From contig JAGEMR010000088.1 of assembly GCA_021030915.1 (NCBI GenBank), positions 1-64,000 on the forward strand: 64,000 bases of DNA. Reading direction: 5' to 3'. This stretch comes from Astrothelium macrocarpum. Taxonomy: Eukaryota > Ascomycota > Dothideomycetes > Trypetheliales > Trypetheliaceae. Under the pieces are notes generated by a model. That model saw only the letters and a list, made by a program, of their open reading frames with translations. It did not search any database and was not told where the DNA came from. Below, one piece after another: positions 56,354 through 64,000 of this stretch (position 1 is the first letter of the stretch; every line of letters begins with the position of its first letter). A program made the translations under genes and the position numbers.

Positions 56354-59016
56354 AAATTACCGCTTCCAAATAATCCTTCCTTCTCCATTATTTCAACAAT
56401 CATAATAACCATTAATTAAATAATTAAATGATGATAATTATAAATATTTATTAAAATATTTTATAATTTTAATTTAATCTAAAAGATGTTATAATTGATA
56501 TCGGATATATAAAAATCGATCTGATGATCATAAATTTCCGATTTCAGATAATTTTATATAATATAAATTTAATTCAAAAATTTAAATATTTAATAATTTT
56601 ATAAATATTTATAAAAAATTTTTATAAAATTTAATCTTATTAACGTTATAAAATTACTGAATTATTTATCATTATTCAAAAATTTTTTGATATTATTATT
56701 TTTTTTGAATATTTTATTCTAATTTTTGAATTCATTATTATTATTTTTTTAACTTATATTTATATTTTAATTATTTTTGAATTCTTTTATATTATTATTA
56801 TTTTATTTTTTGAATCTTTTTTTATAATCATCGAATTTCTAATTTTTATTTTTTATTTATTATAATTATTTATCAGATTTTAATTTTTATTGATAAAAGA
56901 AATTATATAAAATTATTATTATTTTTTTCAAAAAATAATAATAATTTTTTATTTTAATAATAACGAATCTTTTTTTATTTTAGAAATTATTATAAATATA
57001 AATTCTCATATTTAAAAATTTTATTTTGAATTTAAAAATAAAAAATTATATCATTAATTATTATTTTAATGATATTAGAATTTAAATCAAAAATTTTATA
57101 CGTGAATTTTTATATTTTAATAATATTATTTAAAAATCTAATAAAAATTTCAATTTAATTTAAAAAAAATCTATTTAATTATTTTTTAATTTTATTAAAT
57201 ATAATATCAGAATTAAATAATTATAATTTAATCTTTTTTTAAATATTTTTTAATATATATATTAAAATAATTTCAGAAAATCTTTTTTTATTATTTTTAT
57301 TAAATCTGTTATTATATAAAATACATGATTGAATATTTATAAATAAATATTTATTAAAAAATTAAAATAATTTATATTAAATAATTAAAATTAATAAATT
57401 GAATAAAATAAAGAAATTATAATATTAATTTAAATTATTATAATATAATTTAAAAAAATATTAAAAATATAAAAATTATGATTATTAATTATCAGAAATT
57501 TTTTTTTTAAAATTATTCATAATTTTTATTTTCGTAAATCAATTAAAAATATTTTTAAATCAATTAAAATTAACGTATCTGCATAGCGAGCGGACCATCA
57601 TAGCGAGCGGACCATCCGTATCCAATTTTACGAATTTTGAATTTTATAATCATTTTTTTTATATATAAAGATATAATCATTTTCATATAAAAATAAAATA
57701 ATTATGATATTTCAAATTCTTAAAAACGATTTAAAATTTAATATACGAATTATAATTTAAATTTATGAAATCTTTTATATAATATTAATTATTCGATATG
57801 ATAATTAATAATCATAATATGATATTTCAATTAATTTAATAAATTTTATTAAAATAAAAAAAGAAATAATTCTGAATCGTATTATAAATTTAATTAATCA
57901 TAAATTTCCGTTTAAATAAAATGATATATAAAATATAATTAATTATTTATACGAAATTTGAAATATATTATATATCAGATTTTAATGAATTATTAATTTC
58001 ATATAATAATAATTATTATTTAAAATACGATTTCAATAAAAAATTGATTATCAAAAAATATTAATTAAAAATTCTATAATTATATAAAATTAATTTGATT
58101 TTATATATAATATAATTAATAAATATAAAATTATTAATATTGATATTTATAATTTCGATTAAATTGATTTTTTAATGGAAATATTATTATATATAAAGAT
58201 TATTATTATTTCAGATTATAAAAAAAGATTTTATATGAAATAATCTGATAATTGAAAATGGATTTTAATAATCTAAAATATTTATATAAATAATTGGATA
58301 TTATCTTCATATATCATTATAAAGAATAAATATCATTTTTTTTTTAATATATAAATGGCGAATTTTTTATTATCTGACGAATTCATTTAAATATAAATAA
58401 TTAAATAATAAATGAAATTAATCTAAATTAATTATAATATTTTAAAAAATTTATAAAATTTCATATAATTGAAAAATATCGATTTTTAATTTTTAATAAA
58501 TATAATAATCATCATTTTTTTGAATTCAATAATTATTATTAAAAAATGGATATTATGATTTTTTATATATTTTCATATTCATTATATATTTTTCAATCTT
58601 TTAATATAAAATATTTTGATTTTTTAAAAATTTCATATAATAAAAAAATTGAATATTTAATACGATTTTAATTTATATATATTACGAAAAATAATTTTTT
58701 TTCTGTTTTTAAAAAAACATTTTTTATTTTAATAAACGAAAAAAACGTATAAATAGAATTTCGAATAATTGATTTTATTCTATACGATTTAGAATAAATA
58801 ATTAATTATCTGAATTTTAAATTTAGAATATTTATATCGTCAAATTCTTATTCGATAAATATCATATTTATAAATTCAAATATATTTAAAATTATAAAAA
58901 ATATAATACGAAATTTTATAAATTTAAAATCTAAAATCGTAAAATATCAAAATAATTCTCCAATCCAATTATATAATCTAATTAATATATAAATAAAAGA
59001 TATTTTAAAATTAATA

Positions 59017-60878
59017 ACGTATCTGCATAGCGAGCGGAACAACATAGCGAGCGGAACACCGCTCTGCATTTGTACGAACTTTTCTTTTTGACGCGACTTT
59101 TCTCTACATATAAAGATGGAAACATCTTCTAAAGAAAGCAGAATGATTATGGCTCTCGAAATTTTAAAAAGAGACCAAAAATTTAGCGTATGAAAGATTG
59201 TTCAAATTTATGAGATCTTTTATACGACATTAATTATTCGACGTGACGGCTAATAATCACGACGTAATATTTCAGCCAATTCAATAAATCTCACTAAAAT
59301 AGAAGAGGAGGTGATTCTGAATCGTATTACAGATCTAATCGATCGCGATTTTCCGTCTAGATAAGATGATATATGAAATATGGCTGATTATTTGCGCGAA
59401 ATTCGAAACGCGTCGTGTATCGGACCTCGATGGGCTGCAAATTTCGTACAACAGCAATTATTATTTAAAATGCGATTCCGACGAAAGATTAATTATCAGA
59501 GAATATTAACTGAAGATCCTATAATTATATAAGGCTGATTTGATCTCATATATAATACAATCAATAAATATGGAATTATTAATACTGATATCTATAATTT
59601 CGACGAGACTGGTTTTTTAATGGGAATATTATCGCATATAAAGGTTATTATTATTTCAGATCGCAAAGGAAGATCTCGTACGAAATAATCTGACAATCAA
59701 GAATGGATTTTAATAATCCAGAATATTTATGTAAATGATTGGGCGCTACCTTCGTACGTCATTATAAAAGGCAAATATCACCTCCTTTCTTGATATACAA
59801 ATAACGAATTTCCCATTATCTGGCGAATCCATCCAAACACAAATGATTGGATAATAAATGAAATTAATCTAGATTGGTTATAATATTTTGAAAAATTTAC
59901 AAAATTTTATACGACCGGCAAATATCGATTTTTAATCCTCGATGGATATAATAGCCACCATTTTTTTGAATTCAATAATTATTATCAAAAAATGGATATT
60001 ATTATTCTTTATATATTTCCATATTTATCGCATATCCTTCAGTCTCTTAATATAGGATGTTTTGGTCCTTTAAAGATTTCATACGATAAAGAAATTGAAT
60101 ATTTAATACGGTCTCAATTTACATATATTACAAAGGACGACTTTTTTTCCGTCTTTAAAAAAGCGTTTTTTGCCTTAATAGACGAAAGAAATATACAAAT
60201 AGGATTTCGAACAGCTGGCCTTATTCCATATGATCCAGAATAAATGATTAATCGTCTGAATTTTAAATCTAAAATATCTACATCATCAAATTCTTATTCG
60301 ATAAATACCATATTTACAAACCCAAATATATCTAAAATTATAAAAGATATAATATGAAATTCTATAAATCTGAAATCTAGAATTATAAAATATTAAAATA
60401 ATTCTCCAATCCAATTATACAATCTAATTGATATATAAATAAAAAATATCTCAAAATTAGTATATGAATTGATATTATTAAAAATGGAGAATAAAAACCT
60501 TCATACGACAAATGAAATATTGAATAAACGTTGAAGAGTCAAAAAAATTCGATTATGCGCTGGCGGATCATTTAATACTTCAGAAATAAATGCGCTATAA
60601 TCACAAAAAAATGTTATTGAAATTAGAGAAAGTGATGTGTGTGAAAAGGATGGTCGCATAAATGGCAAGAATCCGCGCGTACGATATTGTAACAACTACA
60701 AACAACCTGGGCATTATGCGCGAATATGTCAGATAGATTCTTTAATTTCTGAAGAAGAGAATAGCGATTAATTTTCACAATTGTAATATAGTATTGTTGT
60801 GTTGATAAAAAAAAAGTTCGTACGAGTGCGGAGCGGTGTTCCGCTCGCTATGTTATTCCGCTCGCTATGCAGATACGT
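59017..60878 (+). mobile_element. Nested Fot1/pogo-like element, younger copy (1,862 bp)
   Basis: Complete element: TIR ACGTATCTGCATAGCGAGCGG at 59017, its inverse ending at 60878, TA on both sides (59015-59016 and 60879-60880). The filled site corresponds to the same TA in its own sequence near 60460, so it inserted into a relative. GC content is visibly higher than in surrounding DNA, i.e. fewer RIP changes. Confidence 0.85.
59116..60771 (+). pseudogene. Pogo/Fot1-type transposase, stop-riddled but in one frame
   Basis: From ATG 59116 to TAA 60769-60771 the recognisable parts all lie in one reading frame, about 552 codons. They are an N-terminal DNA-binding start (SSKESRMIMALEILKRD), the first catalytic Asp in NFDETGFLMG (59602), the second in LDGYNSHHFFEFN (59941), and a long open piece 59992-60243 with LSHILQSLNIGCFGPLK, ITKDDFFSVFKKAFFALIDE and GFRTAGLIPYDPE. 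A C-terminal zinc knuckle RYCNNYKQPGHYARIC follows (60685). The DDE residues and knuckle identify a fungal pogo-clade transposase. The lesions visible to me are stop codons and AT-biased substitutions, not indels, which is the signature of RIP. It is inactive. Confidence 0.85.
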
Positions 60879-60880
60879 TA

Positions 60881-61296
60881 TATGAATTGATATTATTAAA
60901 AACGGAAAATAAAAATCTTTATATGATAAATGAAATATTAAATAAATATCAAAAAATCAAAAAAATTTGATTATATATTAATAGATCATTTAATATTTCA
61001 GAAATAAATGTGTTATAATCATAAAAAGATATTATTGAAATTAAAAAAAATGATATATATGAAAAGAATGATTATATAAATGGTAAAAATCCGCGTATAT
61101 AATATTATAATAACTGCAAATAATCTGGATATTATACGCGAATATGTCGGATAAATTCTTTAGTTTCTAAAAAAAAGAATAATAATTAATTTTCATAATT
61201 ATAATATAATATTATTATATTGATAAAAAAAAAGTTCGTATGAGTGCGGAATGGTGTTCCGCTCGTTATATTATTCCGCTCGCTATGTAGATACGT
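60881..61296 (+). mobile_element. 3' fragment of a third Fot1-like copy
   Basis: Starts at the same internal point where the older copy breaks off (TATGAATTGATATTATTAAA) and ends in its own right TIR at 61296, followed by TA. Its TIR has the AACA-type subrepeat, like the inner copy, not the ACCATCA type of the outer nested copy. Confidence 0.65.
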
Positions 61297-62508
61297 TATA
61301 TGATAAATAAAATATTAAATAAATATTGAAAAATCAAAAAAATTCAATTATATATTAATGGATCATTTAATATTTTAAAAATAAATATATTATAATCATA
61401 AAAAAATGTTATTAAAATTAAAAAAAATGATGTATATGAAAACAATGGTCGTATAAATGGTAAAAATCCATATATACGATATTATAATAATTATAAATAA
61501 TCTGAATATTATATATAAATCTGTCAGATAAATTCTTTAATTTCTGAAGAAAAAAATAATGATTAATTTTAATAATTATAATAAAATATTATTGTGTTGA
61601 TAAAAGAAAAATTCGTACGATTGGATGCGGATGGTCTGCTCGCTATGATGGTCCGCTCGCTATGCAGATACGTTATAAATTTTAAAAATTCATTTTAAAT
61701 TTAAATAATTAAAAAAATATTTTTAATTTTTAAAATTTTAAAATTAAATATTTTGATAATTATTTTATTTTATTTTATAAATAATATCAAATAAAATATA
61801 TGAATTATTCATATAAATATAATCAATAATAATAATCCATTTTTTATTATTAAATTGAATAAATTCAAATATTTTATTAATTTCAAAAATAATTTTATTA
61901 AAAATTCTTTTAATCTTTTATTATTGATCAATGAAAAAAAAATTTTCATTTATATTATAAATATTTTATAAAAGAATTTAATAATTATTAAAAAAAAATT
62001 TAAATTAATAAATTATTAATTTAAATATTAAAAATTTGATTTTATTTATTTAATCAAAATATAATTTATAATTATAATAATTATTTATTTTTTTTCATTT
62101 TATATTAAATGATTGAATATAATTATTATAAAATTTATTTTTATATCATTTTATAAAAATCGTAATTTAATTAATTTTAAATTATTTTTTAATAATAATA
62201 ATAATCTAATTATATATTATTCAAAATATTAATAAAATATTTCGGTTCTAAATTTTATTAATTTCAATAATAAAATCTATTTTTTATTAATATTGAAATA
62301 ATGTATTAATATAATTCCGTATATTATTTTTTGATATTATTTGGCCGATTTTATATTATCAAATCATTGAATAATGATTTTTTTTTTCAATTTTTGATAG
62401 AATCTTTTCATCAGATTTTTACAAATTCGATATTATAATTAACTGATCAATCAGATTCATAATTATGGAGTTATTCAATTTTGAAAATGGTGATGCGTAA
62501 CGCGGAGC

Positions 62509-62552
62509 GGTGTTGCAGATACCCGTGGGTTGCACGGACCCGTGGATACTCC
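62509..62552 (-). repeat. Right TIR of the receptor-gene insertion
   Basis: Reverse complement of the left TIR with two G/A differences. Confidence 0.88.
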
Positions 62553-62554
62553 TA

Positions 62555-62590
62555 ATCAAGGAGGTGCTGCAATCATATGGCGCTGAATAG
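62555..62590 (+). other. Displaced native 3' end of the NACHT/ankyrin receptor gene
   Basis: Twelve codons including stop (IKEVLQSYGAE, TAG) directly after the transposon's right TA. They are in frame with codon TTA at 56307-56309 and fit the second helix of an ankyrin repeat. Probable 3' UTR follows. Confidence 0.8.
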
Positions 62591-63785
62591 CTAAGAATTA
62601 GATTGGCAATGTCCCGCTTGCAAAAACCAAATTTTATATGCTCAGCCATAGACTCTCACAAAATCCAAGATCGAGTTCATTCGAATTTGTTCGAGTACCT
62701 GAAGGGTACCTTTGTGTATAGATATTTCGAATGGCTAGCCTTGAGGTCGAGAACATGCTTTGACCGGTATCAATGCTATGACTAAGTCTCGTAGGCTACA
62801 TCATCGCAAATGTGCTCCATTGCAGCAGGTAAATAATAAAAATTGATTGCAGAACTTCAGATTTAGAGAGTAGTAATTACTTACATAAGATTTGTATCAT
62901 AATAACGCAGCGTATACCTTTTTTCACAATCTTGAAACGCAAATATGAGCGACAGTCAAATGACCCCGCCGAATCGTGTTCTACAGGTTTTCCGTCAGGA
63001 CGACATGGCAATTTGCAGGTGCCCAATCCAAGCCAAAGCAATTGTAGACAAATGGTCAAGTCAAAGGCCCAACCTCTTTGTACTATCGGAACTCGCACTT
63101 AGATCAATGCTTTCAGGGAGTTGGCGGAAAAGATCGTGCTAGGCCGCGCGAAGATGTAAACAACACCCGAAAATCCTTGATTGATCACCGCCTTGTTTGC
63201 CCTATCACATGGAAGCGGCTGTGGCGCATCGCGCTACGGCTCGGTCCGAGTCCAGCGGCTATCCCGTCTCCCATTTTCGCACCTGCTGGTGGCTTCCCTC
63301 CAAACCAAACGCTTCTAGCTTGTATTATTTGATAACAGTCATGCTACAAGCTGTGAGGAATGAATGCTGGCACGTAAGTCCACGACCTCCAGCTTGATAT
63401 TTTTGGCGGGTTGCTCAAAACCACGGCCTGCATCCATAGGCTGTGACTACTTGCTTAATTTCCGTCATTTTCTTTGCACTCAAATCATCCTTACGGTTTT
63501 TGTTCTGTGGAAAGGGCGGAGACTCGAATGAACAGGGTTGGGGTAATTTGACTTCAAATTTTGACAAGCGACTCTCGTATCGGAAAGCCAGGCGGTTTTG
63601 GAATCATTCGTCATTCTTGTTGTCATTGTTTCAATAAAAAATTTAAAAACGTAATACTCAAAAAGCCGGTCTTGTATTGTGACTTGTCCGTAAATAATCA
63701 ATAGAATTCACAAAAATACTCAATAATTTAGAATAGTAGAATAGATTGTTTTTTTTTTGTTGCATCTTTCAACCCTCTTTTTGAC
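62591..63785. other. Intergenic, no supported gene
   Basis: About 1.2 kb. Short frames only (62945-63142, 63078-63332); no motif, no splicing found. Confidence 0.5.
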
Positions 63786-64000
63786 TTACTGAGACTGTGC
63801 GGACAATCCCTGCATGTGGATTGAAGGTTGCTCTTCAGCATAATCTGGTGCAGTCAGTGCCCTTTCAATGTCTTCATCATGCGATATTTGAGACTCCGAG
63901 GTATCCAGAAAGGGAGTAGCAGTCGAATGAACTGCAATGAAATGGGTGGCGCTGGGATGAATTATGTCAGACTTCTCGGCTGAAGTTTCGAGGGACGCTT
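63786..64000 (-). CDS. C-terminal part of an unidentified gene running off the right edge
   Basis: On the minus strand the frame is open from the window edge to TAA at 63786-63788 (71 codons). It has even, coding-like composition: SDIIHPSATHFIAVHSTATP, SQISHDEDIERALTAPDYAE, ending GLSAQSQ. Rich in Ser, Thr, Glu and Asp, probably a disordered C-terminus. It lacks a start because the 5' part lies beyond the window. No family recognised; it could be only the last exon. Confidence 0.45.
   Translation of the reverse strand, partial: ASLETSAEKSDIIHPSATHFIAVHSTATPFLDTSESQISHDEDIERALTAPDYAEEQPSIHMQGLSAQSQ

Larger units (their letters stand above)
53136..56405 (+). pseudogene. NACHT / ankyrin STAND receptor with N-terminal amyloid motif, 3' end cut by a transposon
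   Basis: Exon 1 53136-53259 starts MSSASPSHQQHIQGVSATNN; intron 53260-53331 (acceptor AACAG, branch TTAAC) joins it in frame to VSERNYDKCRNALFLTDPHV. The N-terminus carries one copy of the effector's motif. NACHT: LKGRKAAGTCEWIL, LLWISGGPGKGKTMLSIF (P-loop, about residue 102), IFCVLDGLDECDE (Walker B, about residue 206), LALVSRE. A winged-helix region is followed by ankyrin repeats from about residue 597 (TPLHWAVKGGHEAVVELLIE), the last seven nearly identical. At 56309 the frame enters transposon DNA and stops by chance at 56405. The native end lies at 62555-62590: joining 56309 to 62555 (one TA kept) reads IKEVLQSYGAE then stop, completing 1,045 aa. Only the last ~12 residues are lost, so the altered protein (32 foreign residues) might still work. 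Confidence 0.85.
57573..61673 (+). mobile_element. Nested Fot1/pogo-like element, older copy, itself interrupted
   Basis: Left end ACGTATCTGCATAGCGAGCGG at 57573 pairs with the right end at 61673; both have the ACCATCA-type subrepeat, distinguishing them from the inner copy. TA flanks both ends. The body from 57573 to 59014 is a strongly RIP-mutated version of the inner element's 5' three-quarters (compare 58021-58600 with 59462-60030). A younger copy sits inside it. Confidence 0.75.
56310..62552. mobile_element. TA-inserting DNA transposon, RIP-degraded, carrying nested elements, inserted in the receptor gene
   Basis: Ends are inverted repeats of 44 bp starting GGAGTATCCACGGGTCCGT, matching at 42 of 44 positions; both differences are A in the left copy against G in the right. 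TA flanks both sides (56308-56309 and 62553-62554). Without the nested element (57573-61673 plus one TA) the host element is about 2.1 kb, a usual size for pogo/Fot1-like transposons. Its own interior is AT-only with no readable transposase. Confidence 0.88.

Noticed and set aside
1..64000. CRISPR arrays, prokaryotic operons, rRNA genes
   Set aside because: No regularly spaced direct repeats of that type and no rRNA-like sequence; gene structure is clearly eukaryotic with spliceosomal introns.

Overview
The window looks like nuclear DNA of a filamentous ascomycete (Pezizomycotina). Protein-coding genes carry short introns (44 to about 170 nt) with GTRNGT-like donors and CTRAY branch points just before the acceptor. 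Gene types are typical of the group: a HET domain, NACHT and NB-ARC STAND proteins, UDP-galactopyranose mutase and small secreted cysteine-rich proteins. Two large blocks and one small block are extremely AT-rich, stop-riddled and repeat-derived, which is the usual footprint of repeat-induced point mutation (RIP). The class within Pezizomycotina cannot be fixed from the sequence; Leotiomycetes is only a guess.

Layout. 1.4-5.2 kb: frame-broken HET/ankyrin gene (-). 5.6-7.0 kb: two small secreted cysteine-rich proteins (-). 7.24-10.73 kb: RIP-degraded DNA transposon with 90-bp perfect terminal inverted repeats (TIRs) and a TA target duplication. 12-18.6 kb: an unnamed proline/serine-rich protein, a small membrane-anchored spliced gene and an unnamed three-exon gene. 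19-21.7 kb: ABC-F ATPase pseudogene. 23.5-25.8 kb: intact ten-exon UDP-galactopyranose mutase. 26.4-38.3 kb: a broken secreted-protein gene, an F-box-like protein, a secreted effector-like protein, a PLP enzyme of the Cys/Met metabolism family, a nicotinamidase and a two-TM membrane protein. 39.2-40.8 kb: relic of an ankyrin/ClpB-like ATPase whose core is replaced by AT-rich DNA. 41.7-45.7 kb: intact esterase/NB-ARC/TPR STAND receptor. 46.5-51.6 kb: two surface-protein genes, each with a nonsense codon. 51.8-62.6 kb: a divergent pair, a HeLo-like effector and a NACHT-ankyrin receptor, the latter cut in its last ankyrin repeat by a 6.2-kb nest of TA-inserting transposons.

The main result is the divergent pair at 51.8-56.4 kb. 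The effector-like protein has a fungal STAND-type N-terminal domain and two imperfect copies of a ~20-residue motif in its tail. The NACHT protein opposite carries one copy of the same motif at its extreme N-terminus. This 2+1 arrangement is that of HET-S/NWD2-type amyloid signalling, in which the receptor's motif templates the effector's motif and triggers pore-forming cell death. The receptor is interrupted by a transposon; removing the insert and one TA gives a continuous frame to a stop 12 codons later.

A second theme is decay of ordinary genes near repeats. The ABC-F, pseudo-protease, GPI-protein and ATPase genes carry in-frame stop codons, several explicable by C-to-T change, while housekeeping genes (mutase, nicotinamidase, PLP enzyme) and the esterase/NB-ARC receptor are open. 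Spliced gene models were assembled by eye from splice consensus and frame; one-base frame changes could also be sequencing errors.
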